Shown: one piece after another, positions 1 through 8,280 of the stretch
How the letters are laid out: each line of letters starts with the position of its first letter
Numbering within the stretch: the first letter of the stretch is position 1
Assembly (NCBI RefSeq): GCF_900156475.1
Contig: NZ_FTNR01000002.1
Location: 124,001-188,000 of the forward strand
DNA length: 64,000 bases
Origin: Natronorubrum thiooxidans
GTDB lineage: Archaea; Halobacteriota; Halobacteria; Halobacteriales; Natrialbaceae
Direction: 5' to 3'
The notes under the pieces: model-generated
Seen by the model: only the letters and a program-made list of their open reading frames with translations
Told to the model about the DNA's origin: nothing
The model's database searches: none
Translations under genes and position numbers: made by a program

Positions 1-1923
1 GCGATTTCACGGACGGGATGGCTGGTCGTCGCCATCGCCATCGTCCTGTTCGGGTCTGGCGCGCTCTTTGCCGCCGATGTCGGGACCTCCTCGCCCGATC
101 CGGTCGAGTTCGATGACACCGTCCAAGTCGGCCTCTCGCTCGAGGAGCAGTTTGCACTCGAGGACGACGTCAAACTCCCACGAGCACAGGTATTTTACTC
201 CAAGTATTCCTACGTCGTCGGCTACCAGGGCGTCGAGCGGTTCGTCGACGAACGCGCACAGTCGACCCACACCGAACGCTTCGGCTATCCGCTCGCGGTG
301 TACGTCTCCGACTACAGCGCCGTCGACGTCTCCCTGACGGATGACGGCTATCCAGTCGCCGACGAAACGCCACCGTGGATCGACGCGGAGTCGGCCTGGT
401 TCGTCGCCGGCAGCGATGCACGCTCGCCGGCCGGGGAGACGGTCGTGGCCTTCTCCGATCGGGACGATGCCGAGGCGTTCGCGGAGACCCACGGCGGTGA
501 GGTCCTCGCCTGGGACGACGTCCTCGAGGCCGAGTTCGACGTCGACGATGCCGAGGTCGTCCGCGATCGACTCGACGATCGACTGGCTGAGGCCGACGAG
601 ACGGGCGAACGGGCCGAGACGCTCAGGGACCGTCCCGTCTCGACCGTCGTCGGCGAGGACACAGAAACCATTCAGGCAGCCGTCGACGCCGCGCCGGCGA
701 ACACGACCGTCGTCGTCCCGGCGGGACGCTACGACGAACGGGTCGAGATCGACAAACCGCTCACGCTCGCCGGTGAGGGGGACGCGACGATCGCCGGCCC
801 TGGCTGGGGAACCGTTGTGACGGCGACGGCCGATCGGACCGCAGTCACCGGTTTCGATATCACCGGCGTCGGCGACGAAACGGCCGGAACCGATACGGTT
901 CCGGATCACGGCCCCGAAGATCGGGAAGACCGAGGTGAGGGCTGGGACGAGGAACTGACCGACCACTACGCCGGCGGGGATGCTGGCGTCGCCATCGTCG
1001 GTGGGGCCGAGGGATTGGTCGCCGACGTCATCATCCGGACGCCCTCGAACGGCGTGTTGCTCCACGAAAGTCCGGATACCGTCGTCCGGAATGTCACCGT
1101 CGACGGCGCCGAAATTTCGCGCGAGGGGCGGGCGGGTGTCAACGCGATTCACTCGGCGGCAGTCATTGAAGACTCCACGATCCGCGACGGCCGTGATGGG
1201 ATCTATACCCACGAATCCCAGGATATCGTTATCCGGAACAACACCATCGTTGGGAACCGCCTTGGTGTCCACCTGATGCACACCTCCGACGCGGTGATCG
1301 CCGGCAATGAGTTCCGCGAGCAGGATACCACCGGGATCTACGTCATGACCGGTCCCGAACGGATTGCGATCGTCAACAATACGATCCGAGACACTGAGAC
1401 GGGCATTATCCCGGATAGCGACGACTCGTATATCGCCTCGAACGTCGTCGAAGGGACTCGTATCGGCATCCAGCAGAACACGGCTGCTTCGGTGATTGAA
1501 CACAACGTCATCGCCGGCAACGCCGTGGGTATCGATGAACGGTCGGTGTTGCCGACGAATCGGATCGTCCGAAACGATTTCGTGGGCAACCGCGATCACG
1601 TCACCTCCTCGAACGGCCCCCTTCGAATCTGGAGTCAGGACGGCGTCGGCAACTACTGGCAGGGCGCGACGACACTTTCCGACACCGGCGAGCGCCCGCC
1701 GGCATACTCGCCGACCGATTCGGTCCACGAACGCCTGCACCTGACCGATGGCACCGCGATGCTCGCCCGTGCGCCGGCACTCGAGGCCGTCTCCGGCTTC
1801 GAGGGCATGGTCCCCGGCCTGCGAACCGGCGCAGTAACCGATTCAGCGCCGACCTGCGAGCCGAACAATCCGGAGCGACTCGAGCGCACGGCGTGGGCTG
1901 ACCAGGCCTGGACCTGCGAATAG
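1..1923 (+). CDS. nosD: NosD-type copper maturation protein with NosL-like segment (5' truncated)
   Basis: The frame is open from base 1, so the true start lies left of the window. The visible protein (640 residues) opens with a hydrophobic anchor (about residues 7-25, WLVVAIAIVLFGSG). A segment near 115-178 then resembles the C-terminal half of NosL (SPAGETVVAFSDRDDAEAF, GGEVLAWDDV). A long right-handed beta-helix of NosD/carbohydrate-binding-sugar-hydrolysis repeats follows (motifs such as NRLGVHLMHTSDAVIAGN). The end holds a Cys-containing tail (CEPNNPERLER, AWTCE). NosD proteins work with NosF and NosY outside the membrane to mature the copper centre of nitrous oxide reductase. This is a clear paralogue of the protein encoded at 6233-8161 on the other strand. 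A nosZ gene would be expected just upstream, outside the window (inference). Confidence 0.9.
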   Translation, partial: AISRTGWLVVAIAIVLFGSGALFAADVGTSSPDPVEFDDTVQVGLSLEEQFALEDDVKLPRAQVFYSKYSYVVGYQGVERFVDERAQSTHTERFGYPLAVYVSDYSAVDVSLTDDGYPVADETPPWIDAESAWFVAGSDARSPAGETVVAFSDRDDAEAFAETHGGEVLAWDDVLEAEFDVDDAEVVRDRLDDRLAEADETGERAETLRDRPVSTVVGEDTETIQAAVDAAPANTTVVVPAGRYDERVEIDKPLTLAGEGDATIAGPGWGTVVTATADRTAVTGFDITGVGDETAGTDTVPDHGPEDREDRGEGWDEELTDHYAGGDAGVAIVGGAEGLVADVIIRTPSNGVLLHESPDTVVRNVTVDGAEISREGRAGVNAIHSAAVIEDSTIRDGRDGIYTHESQDIVIRNNTIVGNRLGVHLMHTSDAVIAGNEFREQDTTGIYVMTGPERIAIVNNTIRDTETGIIPDSDDSYIASNVVEGTRIGIQQNTAASVIEHNVIAGNAVGIDERSVLPTNRIVRNDFVGNRDHVTSSNGPLRIWSQDGVGNYWQGATTLSDTGERPPAYSPTDSVHERLHLTDGTAMLARAPALEAVSGFEGMVPGLRTGAVTDSAPTCEPNNPERLERTAWADQAWTCE

Positions 1924-1957
1924 ATGGCGAGATAGCCTATATCGCTTTGTGGGTTTT

Positions 1958-2040
1958 ATACGGTCTGCTGTACCGATTTGCCACCGCTCACCAGAGGAGG
2001 GAGTCGGTGATCGGCGGTAAGTGACTACAGCAGTCCGTCT
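1958..2040. repeat. Dispersed inverted-repeat element, copy A
   Basis: The left arm ATACGGTCTGCTGTA (1958-1972) pairs with the right arm TACAGCAGTCCGTCT (2026-2040), 13 of 15 positions. It fills the gap between the convergent genes nosD and the TRAM gene, and its right end touches the TRAM stop codon. It could act as a bidirectional terminator or be a relic of a small mobile element. The same arms occur at 16788, 17692 and 54174. Confidence 0.75.
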
Positions 2041-2402
2041 TAGACCCGATCGAGAAAGGTTGCTGTCGCGGACGTGTGGCCGCGGTTAAACGAGAGGACC
2101 TTGATTTCGATGACGTCGCCCACGTCGAGGCTGGCGGGAAGCGCTTCGACGAAGACGACGAAGCCTTCGATCTTGCACAGCGCCTGTTGCTCTCCGGAGT
2201 GGTGTTCGGTAAACTCCTGGATGGCGACCTGTCTGACGTCGCCGAGCTCGACCGGTGGCTCGCGCTGTTGGGCCTCCTTGTGGCGCTCGTATGAGGCCTG
2301 CGCTGCCGGCGATCGTGTCCCGCCTCGGAACCGCTTGAGCAGCCACGAGCCGAACAAGACGATGACGAGTATCCCGAGCAACAGCGACGTTACCCCAAGC
2401 AT
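2040..2402 (-). CDS. Membrane-anchored TRAM-domain protein
   Basis: A 120-residue protein. Residues 3-22 form one transmembrane helix (LGVTSLLLGILVIVLFGSWL), followed by a basic and polar linker. A C-terminal OB-fold TRAM domain (about 58-120) ends in VGDVIEIKVLSFNRGHTSA. TRAM domains bind RNA. Haloarchaea have many small TRAM proteins, but most are soluble, so a membrane-tethered version is less usual. The predicted orientation puts the TRAM domain in the cytosol (positively charged LKRFRGG after the helix). No operon partner: the neighbour on one side is convergent nosD, on the other a divergent HalOD1 gene. The stop codon TAA overlaps the end of inverted repeat A. The target RNA is unknown. 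Confidence 0.75.
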   Translation of the reverse strand: MLGVTSLLLGILVIVLFGSWLLKRFRGGTRSPAAQASYERHKEAQQREPPVELGDVRQVAIQEFTEHHSGEQQALCKIEGFVVFVEALPASLDVGDVIEIKVLSFNRGHTSATATFLDRV

Positions 2403-2552
2403 ACTCGAATCAGATGTCGCCCAGACCTTTGGTGTTCTGGTGTCGTGACGGGCTCTCGTTGCGATGGCGTGTATGAACTGAGACGGTTGTTAGTAAGGGA
2501 TACAGCCGATTTCGTCGCTATCCTTTTAGGCATTCGTCTGTTGGGAGACGAT

Positions 2553-2861
2553 GTGAACAACCCTCCTATCGGTTCGGCTGACGGCGTGTCTGTAAGTGTC
2601 GCGATCGTGACTGCTGTTGCGTCCTATCGGAACGTCGTTTCGACCGAGCTGCCGCCGCTGTACGAGTGGATCGATCCCGACGCAGTGGATGCGCTCTTCG
2701 AGCCGACGCGAACTGGCGGGCCGCGGCACGGCCGACTCGAGTTTTCGTATGCTGGCCACGAAATCGTCCTCGAGTGTGATGACCGTCTCACGATTACGGT
2801 CGACGGGACGCCGGTCGTCGAACGGAGCTGCGCCACAGAACTCGAGTCAGTCAGTGTCTGA
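2553..2861 (+). CDS. Stand-alone HalOD1 output-domain protein
   Basis: The protein matches the haloarchaeal HalOD1 output domain: an N-terminal SVSVAIVTAVAS helix, the hallmark LPPLYEWIDPDAVDALF block, then a beta segment (LEFSYAGHEIVLECDD, ITVDG). HalOD1 is usually fused to receiver or sensor domains in two-component systems or exists alone as about 100 residues. I chose the GTG at 2553 (102 residues) because the stretch upstream (from 2445) has no family resemblance; the exact start is uncertain. It is divergent from the TRAM gene and upstream of the convergent SCO1-type gene. Its role is presumably regulatory, and the partner is unknown. A partial copy of the dispersed inverted repeat begins at its stop codon. 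Confidence 0.7.
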   Translation: MNNPPIGSADGVSVSVAIVTAVASYRNVVSTELPPLYEWIDPDAVDALFEPTRTGGPRHGRLEFSYAGHEIVLECDDRLTITVDGTPVVERSCATELESVSV

Positions 2862-2875
2862 GACGGGCTGCTGTA
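2861..2875 (+). repeat. Partial copy of the dispersed inverted repeat (arm only)
   Basis: AGACGGGCTGCTGTA starts on the last base of the HalOD1 gene's stop codon and matches the outer arm of copies A-D. No matching opposite arm is visible in the next 90 bases, although a small hairpin CCCACC/GGTGGG lies about 40 bases further on. Confidence 0.45.
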
Positions 2876-3029
2876 ATCGTATCACGGCGTATCCGCGACC
2901 CACCATGCAGGTGGGCTGGCACTGACTACTAGGTGTCCATCTGAACTCCGCCATCGCGACCGACGGATCGGTGACTGAGATCGTTTTGTAATGTACCGGA
3001 GAAAGAAACACCCTCAGCAACCCGTTCGT

Positions 3030-3713
3030 TCAGTTCGTGGCATCGATGACGGCTTCCAGATCCTCGCTGATCTGGTCGACGTTTGGATTCTCGCCGCGAT
3101 AGCTTCGTTCGACGTACCCGTCGGGATTGACCAGGAACGTCACCGTAATATGCATGAACTCCGCCATCGGTCCCTCGCCCTCTTTTTCGAAAATGATTCC
3201 CAGGTCGTCGTTGACGACTGCCTTGGCTTCGTCGGCGTCTTCCGGCCGGAGATAGTGCCAGTTGCCTGCCTCGAGGTCGATGTTGACCATCTCGGCGTGG
3301 TCTCGGAGTTCTTCGGGTGTATCTCGCTCCGGATCGAACGTGATCGCCAGAAATCGGACCGAATCGTCGATCCCGCGCTCGAGGCTCCGGGCTTGGACCG
3401 ACGAGATGGCGTTCATCAACGGGATACATTCAGCCGGACAGGTGGCATAGAAGGCCGTACAGACGAAACACTCGTCGTCGATCGTCTCGGTGTTGACGGT
3501 TGTCTCCGCCAGCGGATCCGGGAGTTCGATGGTCGGAAACGGGTCGCCGTACGTCGGATAGGCGTAGTCGTCGCTGTATGAGAGGTCGTCTTCAGGTGGC
3601 TCGAGCACTGCGTGTTCGGCCGCGTCGTCACCGCTGAGTCGCCCGGTCAGACAGCCGGCGACGAGTGCAGTGCTAAGCCCGGCCCCCGTAGCGAGAACGT
3701 CTCGTCGATGCAT
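3030..3713 (-). CDS. SCO1/SenC/PrrC family copper-delivery lipoprotein
   Basis: A 227-residue thioredoxin-fold protein of the SCO1 family, which delivers copper to CuA-type centres (cytochrome oxidase and, by analogy, N2O reductase). It begins with a Tat-type lipoprotein signal: twin Arg at 3-4 and lipobox LVAGC with Cys21. The copper-binding CxxxC motif is CPAEC (Cys92 and Cys96), inside FVCTAFYATC, and the conserved distal His lies in MHITVTFLVNPDG (about 185). The ATG at 3713 was preferred over the GTG one codon upstream. It is convergent with the HalOD1 gene and divergent from nosL. Its position between nosD and nosL suggests that it serves CuA of nitrous oxide reductase (inference). Confidence 0.9.
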   Translation of the reverse strand: MHRRDVLATGAGLSTALVAGCLTGRLSGDDAAEHAVLEPPEDDLSYSDDYAYPTYGDPFPTIELPDPLAETTVNTETIDDECFVCTAFYATCPAECIPLMNAISSVQARSLERGIDDSVRFLAITFDPERDTPEELRDHAEMVNIDLEAGNWHYLRPEDADEAKAVVNDDLGIIFEKEGEGPMAEFMHITVTFLVNPDGYVERSYRGENPNVDQISEDLEAVIDATN

Positions 3714-3871
3714 CACGCGGATGTATGGACGTGCCGATGAAGTACCGTCTGGTGCAACCGTCGAATACCGGGGGCTACTCCTGTTGAGACGCTATCACGA
3801 GCCCGGGGCGGGCGTTTTTGTTTCGTGAACTAAACCACATCTGGTTTACTCCGAGGCTTCCAAAGGCCAGT

Positions 3872-4459
3872 ATGGACGAATCGACTGCAGGTACCGACCG
3901 GATCGCCACCCGCCGCGCCGTCTTGGGCGGCGTCGGGGCGGCCTGTCTCGGCGCGGTCGCAGGCTGTCTCGGTGACGATGGCGCGAGCGGCCCCGACCCG
4001 ATCAGTATCGACGAGGATCACAGCTGCGATCAGTGTACCATGGTGGTCGGCAACCATCCCGGACCAGCCGGACAAGCTCATTACGAGAATCCAACGGACG
4101 TCCTCGACGAGGAGCGTCCAGCACAGTTCTGTAGCTCGCTGTGTGCGTACACATTCTCCTTCGACAACGAGTCCACCGCCGAACCAACGGCCATCCATCT
4201 GACGGACTACTCGACGGTCGACTACGAGGTCGACTCAAGCGGTGAAACCAACACGATCAGCCGCCATCTCGAGGCCGAGGCCTTCAAGAACGTCTCGGCG
4301 CTGACGCTCGTCGCGGACAGTGAGGTTGAAGGTGCCATGGGCTCGTCGCTTATTCCGTTTACCGACAGCGACGAGGCCGAGACGTTCCAGGAGGAGTACG
4401 GTGGGGAGATCTACGAGCATGACGATATCACACAGGAGTTCGTCATGTCCTTGATGTGA
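3872..4459 (+). CDS. nosL: NosL copper chaperone lipoprotein
   Basis: A 195-residue Tat lipoprotein (RR at 14-15, lipobox AGC with Cys32). NosL binds Cu(I) and supplies it to NosZ. The metal-site region CDQCTMVV (Cys52, Cys55, Met57) is present. Cys87 and Cys91 (FCSSLCAYTF) and the C-terminal block IPFTDSDEAETFQEEYGG are also typical of the family. I chose ATG 3872 (MDESTAGTDR) because it places the Tat motif at the correct distance; the frame is open 18 codons further upstream. It is divergent from the SCO1-type gene and convergent with nosY. The same C-terminal block recurs inside both NosD proteins here. Confidence 0.92.
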   Translation: MDESTAGTDRIATRRAVLGGVGAACLGAVAGCLGDDGASGPDPISIDEDHSCDQCTMVVGNHPGPAGQAHYENPTDVLDEERPAQFCSSLCAYTFSFDNESTAEPTAIHLTDYSTVDYEVDSSGETNTISRHLEAEAFKNVSALTLVADSEVEGAMGSSLIPFTDSDEAETFQEEYGGEIYEHDDITQEFVMSLM

Positions 4460-4487
4460 CCGCTGTGTCGTCTCGCCCGTTTTGACC

Positions 4488-4510
4488 GTCGATCGTCGAC
4501 TGCTGTTTTT
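4488..4510 (+). terminator. Probable nosL terminator hairpin
   Basis: GTCGA-TCG-TCGAC (4488-4500) is followed by a T run at 4506-4510, some 30 bases after the nosL stop codon. Oligo-T tracts are the usual archaeal termination signal. The hairpin may be incidental. Confidence 0.45.
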
Positions 4511-4605
4511 GTGGGATTTCAAGTACTGGTCGAGAACACGAAAACCGAGTTTTTGCGGCGTCGTGGCTTCTGGCGCAATAGGGATACTCGAGGGAGACGG
4601 ATCGG

Positions 4606-5502
4606 TTACCGACCGATCGCCCACGTCGCGATACCGAGCGCGGCGACGAGCCAAACGACGAGCCCGACGATGCTTGCGATCGGTGAGGCGACTGCGGGCC
4701 CGGTCCCCGCTGCGACGACGACGACGCTTTCGAAAACCAGGCCACGATAGGCGCTGAGCGGACTGATCGCGAGCGACTGGATGAGCGCCGAGTCGCCGAT
4801 CAGACCGATCGAGAAGCCATAGACTAACAGCAGGTCAAGCCCGATCACCAGTCCGACGAGGGCCACGACCGAGAGCGCGAGCGCACTCCGGGTGCCGCTG
4901 ACGACTGCCGAAATCGCGATCGCAACGGCGAGGATCGTCAGCGCGAACAGTAGCGTCAGGATGATAAACCGACCGAACAGGATCGGCGAGTCGGCACCGG
5001 AGTGTGTCGCATAGATCGAGAGTCCGTCGTCTTCGAACAGCACCACCATGGCCGCGACGGCCACGAGTGGCACGATAACCGTGGTGAGCAGTCCGATCGC
5101 CCTGCCGGCGTAGACTCCCAGGACGATCTCGCGGTTCGAGACGGGATACGTCTCGAGGACGTCAAGTTCGCCACGCTGTTCGTCGCCGAGGATCGCGCGA
5201 TAGCCAAAGGCGATGGCGACGACCGGGACAAGCAACTCGAGTGGGGTGAGCAGGTCGACGACCGTCGGGACGTAGCCCGCTTTGACGCTGCCGCCGACCC
5301 AGGCGATCCCCAGCAAGACGGCGGCGAGCGCGATGCCAAGCACGAAGAACATCCGCGTGCGAACGATCGTCCGAAGTTCGCGACCGACGATCGTTTTGAA
5401 AAGCCGTCTCGAGCCGGGTGCGGTTGGACGCGAGTGCTCGGTTCCGGTGTCGCCGTCCTGGACGGCCGTGCCGGCACCCGTCGATTGGACGTCGCCGCTC
5501 AT
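4606..5502 (-). CDS. nosY: NosY-type ABC transporter permease
   Basis: A 298-residue ABC-2 type membrane protein. A cytosolic N-terminus of about 35 residues precedes helix 1 (MFFVLGIALAAVLLGIAWVG). About six hydrophobic helices follow, with the conserved cytosolic loop GDEQRGELDVLETYPVSNRE between helices 2 and 3, typical of NosY. It pairs with NosF (ATPase) and NosD to process a sulfur species needed for CuZ assembly in N2O reductase. Its ATG overlaps the nosF stop by 4 bases, and it is the last gene of the minus-strand nosD-nosF-nosY operon, convergent with nosL. Confidence 0.9.
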   Translation of the reverse strand: MSGDVQSTGAGTAVQDGDTGTEHSRPTAPGSRRLFKTIVGRELRTIVRTRMFFVLGIALAAVLLGIAWVGGSVKAGYVPTVVDLLTPLELLVPVVAIAFGYRAILGDEQRGELDVLETYPVSNREIVLGVYAGRAIGLLTTVIVPLVAVAAMVVLFEDDGLSIYATHSGADSPILFGRFIILTLLFALTILAVAIAISAVVSGTRSALALSVVALVGLVIGLDLLLVYGFSIGLIGDSALIQSLAISPLSAYRGLVFESVVVVAAGTGPAVASPIASIVGLVVWLVAALGIATWAIGR

Positions 5503-6236
5503 GCGCGCTCACCCTGCACGTGGACCGTATCGAGATTGCCGCCGATCGCGTTCCTGTAGACCGATCGCAACGAGTCAGCGCCCAGTTTTGACTGGAGTTC
5601 GGTGATCGAGCCGTGCTCGACGATTCGGCCCTCCGACAGGACCAACACGGCGTCTGCGATCCGTTCGACGAGCTCCAGATAGTGTGAACTCAGTAGGACT
5701 GCGATCCCGTCGTCGGCGAGATCCGCCGCGATGTCGAAGACGTGCATGCTCATCCCCGGGTCCAGTCCGCTGCCGGGTTCATCGAGGATGACGACCGGTG
5801 GATCGCCGACTGTCGCCTGTGCGATGCCGAGCAGTCTCGTCATCCCGCCGGAGAGTGCCTCGACCGGCCGATCGGCCGCGTCCGCGAGGCCGACTCGCTC
5901 GAGATACCCCATCGCGTCCGTCTCGTCTGCGCCGACGAGTGACGTGTAAAACTGTAGCGTTTCGATGACGGTAAAGCCGGGCCGGAACGACGGATGCTGG
6001 GGCAGATAGCCGATCCGCCGTGCAGTGTCGGGGCCGCGATACGTAATCTCGCCCGCCGTCGGCTCGTGGAGGCCGGCAAGGCCACGAATAAACGTCGTCT
6101 TGCCGGAGCCGTTCGGGCCGATAAGTGCCGTAACGGTTCCGCTCTCGATGGTCGCTGAGACGTCTTGGAGAACGGAGACCGTCCCGTAGTCGTGATCGAT
6201 GCCGGTCGCCTCGAGTATCGCTGTCTGGTCAGTCAT
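5499..6236 (-). CDS. nosF: NosF-type ABC transporter ATPase
   Basis: A 245-residue nucleotide-binding subunit. Walker A is GPNGSGKTT (40-48), the signature is LSGGMTRLLGIAQA (about 128-141), and Walker B is VVILDEPGSGLDP (148-160). The H-loop lies in LLSSHYLEL. The signature has Met where many ABC proteins have Gln (LSGGM), as seen in other NosF proteins. It overlaps nosD upstream (4 bases) and nosY downstream (4 bases), so translation is likely coupled. Assignment to NosF rather than a general ABC-2 exporter ATPase rests mainly on this operon context. Confidence 0.9.
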   Translation of the reverse strand: MTDQTAILEATGIDHDYGTVSVLQDVSATIESGTVTALIGPNGSGKTTFIRGLAGLHEPTAGEITYRGPDTARRIGYLPQHPSFRPGFTVIETLQFYTSLVGADETDAMGYLERVGLADAADRPVEALSGGMTRLLGIAQATVGDPPVVILDEPGSGLDPGMSMHVFDIAADLADDGIAVLLSSHYLELVERIADAVLVLSEGRIVEHGSITELQSKLGADSLRSVYRNAIGGNLDTVHVQGERA

Positions 6237-8161
6237 GGCTCGTCGTGTGTCGTTTCATAGCAGGTCCAGGCGTGGTCGGCCCACGCCGTGCGATCGAGTC
6301 GGTCCGGGTTGGTCGGCTCGCAAGCCGGCGTCTGGTCGACGATACTGCCGGTTCGCATCCCGGGTACCGATCCCTCGAGCCCGGAGAGGGCTCTGAGTGC
6401 CGGTGCTCGAGTGAGTGTCTGGACGCCGTCTGTCAGGTGTAACCGCTTGTCGACGTCGTCGGTCGGCGAGTACGAGAGATCGGCATGCCCGCCGTCGGCG
6501 ATGGTGGCGGCACCTTGCCAGTAGTTGCCAACACCATCCTGGCTCCAGATCCGAAGCGGTCCCGACGTCGCGGCGGCGTGTTCGCCGTTGCCGACGAAGT
6601 CGTTGCCGACAACGCGGTTCGTTGGCAACATCGCGGAGACGTCTACACCGACGTCGTTGCCGGCGAAGACGTTCCCCTCGTAGATCGATGCGGTCGTATC
6701 GAGACGCATACCGAGTTCGGATTCGTCAACGAGATTTTCAGCAACGTACGTGTTGCTGCCACCCACACTGATGCCGATCGCTGACTCGGTGATCGTGTTG
6801 CCAACGATCGCGTTTCGTTCGGGGCCGGTCATAATGTAGATCCCGGCGCTGTGCTGGTTCTGGATGTCGTTGTCCGCGATGAGGGTATCGTCCGTATGCA
6901 TCAGATGGATTCCCAGCCGGTGGCCATCGAACGAACTCGACCGGATGACCGTGGTCGGAGAGCGGTAGAGATAGATCCCGTTTTGGCCACCCTGATACGT
7001 CGAGTCCTCGATGACGCTTGGCGACTGGAACAGCAACATGCCAGCGAGTCCGTCGGTGGGATCGTCAGGGCCGTCGACCGCGACGTTTCGGAAGACTGCA
7101 TCGGTGCTGTCGTAGGCGATGACGCCACTCGCCGGCGTCTCGATACGGACGTCCTGAACGAGCAGTTCATCGGCAGTGTAGGCTGCAATCCCGGCGTCCG
7201 TGCCGGCGTAGTACTGTGTGAACGTCGCATCCCACTCTTCGTCGATCTCGACTGGAAGCTCATCGCCCTCTCTGGTTACGTTGCCGACGCCGGTGAGTTC
7301 CAGGTTCTCGAGAGCGACTCGCTCCGAGGTAACCGTGACGACCGTGCCGTTGTCGTCGCCGCGAAGCGTCACGTCGCCCTCGCCGACGAGGGAGATTGGG
7401 CGATCGATCTCGACCGTCTCCGCGTACGTTCCCTCGGAAACCACGACCGTCGTGTTCGCCGGTGCGGTGTCGATGGCTTCCTGAACGGTCTCCGTGTCCT
7501 CACCGACGACAACCGACGTCGGCCGGTCGTCGTACGCCGCGGTGGCGTCGACGCGGTCGTCCGCCAGCTGTCGATGGTCGTCCACGCGGTCGCGGGCGAC
7601 CGTCGCATCGTCACGGTCGAACGAGGTCTCGAGGACCGTCTCCCAGCCGTGGACGGTGCCGTTGTACTCTTCGGCGAACGCCGCCGCCTCGTCGCGGTCG
7701 GTAAACGGGATGACGGTCTCGCCGGCCGGCGTTCGAGCCTCACTGTCGACGACGAACCACGCCGCCTCGGCGTTAGTCCACGTCGGTCGTCGGTCAGTGG
7801 TTGGATAGCCGTCGTCAGTCAGTTCGAGTCCGGTGTCGCTGTAGTCGGAGACGTACACCGCCAGCGGATGACCGAAGCGCTGTTCGTGTTCTGTCTGTCG
7901 TTGGCTCTCGACGAACGTCTCGACGCCGTAGTAGCCGACGACGTACTGATACTGGGAGTAAAACACCTGTGCCCGCGGCAGCTCGACCTGATCGTCGAGT
8001 CCACGCTCGGCCTCGAGTGTGAGACCAACGGGGACCGTATCGTCGAACGAGACGGGGTCGGGTGTCGTCGATCCCGCATCGACGACGAACAGCCCGACAC
8101 CGCCGAGTGCACCGATAAGAAGCACTCCCAGAAATATTTTCGTCGGAGACAGATCGAGCAC
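6233..8161 (-). CDS. nosD: NosD-type copper maturation protein with NosL-like segment
   Basis: A complete 642-residue NosD starting at GTG 8161. An N-terminal anchor (residues 9-27, FLGVLLIGALGGVGLFV) precedes a NosL-like segment (about 120-185: TPAGETVIPFTDRDEAAAF, NGTVHGWETV). The beta-helix follows (about 210-540, repeats like HRLGIHLMHTDDTLIADN), then the conserved tail ending AWTCYETTHDEP with two Cys. The start is supported by a TATA-like box 25-32 bases upstream, so the transcript is probably leaderless. It is the first gene of nosD-nosF-nosY. It is paralogous over its whole length to the plus-strand protein at 1-1923, so this strain carries two NosD proteins but only one NosFY pair in view. 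Confidence 0.93.
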   Translation of the reverse strand: MLDLSPTKIFLGVLLIGALGGVGLFVVDAGSTTPDPVSFDDTVPVGLTLEAERGLDDQVELPRAQVFYSQYQYVVGYYGVETFVESQRQTEHEQRFGHPLAVYVSDYSDTGLELTDDGYPTTDRRPTWTNAEAAWFVVDSEARTPAGETVIPFTDRDEAAAFAEEYNGTVHGWETVLETSFDRDDATVARDRVDDHRQLADDRVDATAAYDDRPTSVVVGEDTETVQEAIDTAPANTTVVVSEGTYAETVEIDRPISLVGEGDVTLRGDDNGTVVTVTSERVALENLELTGVGNVTREGDELPVEIDEEWDATFTQYYAGTDAGIAAYTADELLVQDVRIETPASGVIAYDSTDAVFRNVAVDGPDDPTDGLAGMLLFQSPSVIEDSTYQGGQNGIYLYRSPTTVIRSSSFDGHRLGIHLMHTDDTLIADNDIQNQHSAGIYIMTGPERNAIVGNTITESAIGISVGGSNTYVAENLVDESELGMRLDTTASIYEGNVFAGNDVGVDVSAMLPTNRVVGNDFVGNGEHAAATSGPLRIWSQDGVGNYWQGAATIADGGHADLSYSPTDDVDKRLHLTDGVQTLTRAPALRALSGLEGSVPGMRTGSIVDQTPACEPTNPDRLDRTAWADHAWTCYETTHDEP

Positions 8162-8185
8162 GCTCGAGCGTTAGTTCCTGCAGGG

Positions 8186-8193
8186 AATATACA
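8186..8193 (-). promoter_or_regulatory. TATA box of the nosDFY operon
   Basis: On the minus strand TGTATATT lies 25-32 bases before the GTG at 8161, the spacing of a leaderless haloarchaeal promoter. Confidence 0.55.
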
Positions 8194-8280
8194 GTTTGGT
8201 TCACATCTCGAACGGTGAGACAACCGCTCGGACAGTCACACGAACGAGTAGTGGCGTGTTATCAGTTAGCGACGAGTAGA

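Noticed and set aside
7-1740. Long minus-strand open frame across nosD
   Set aside because: Antisense of a clear beta-helix gene; high-G+C frames stay open by chance.
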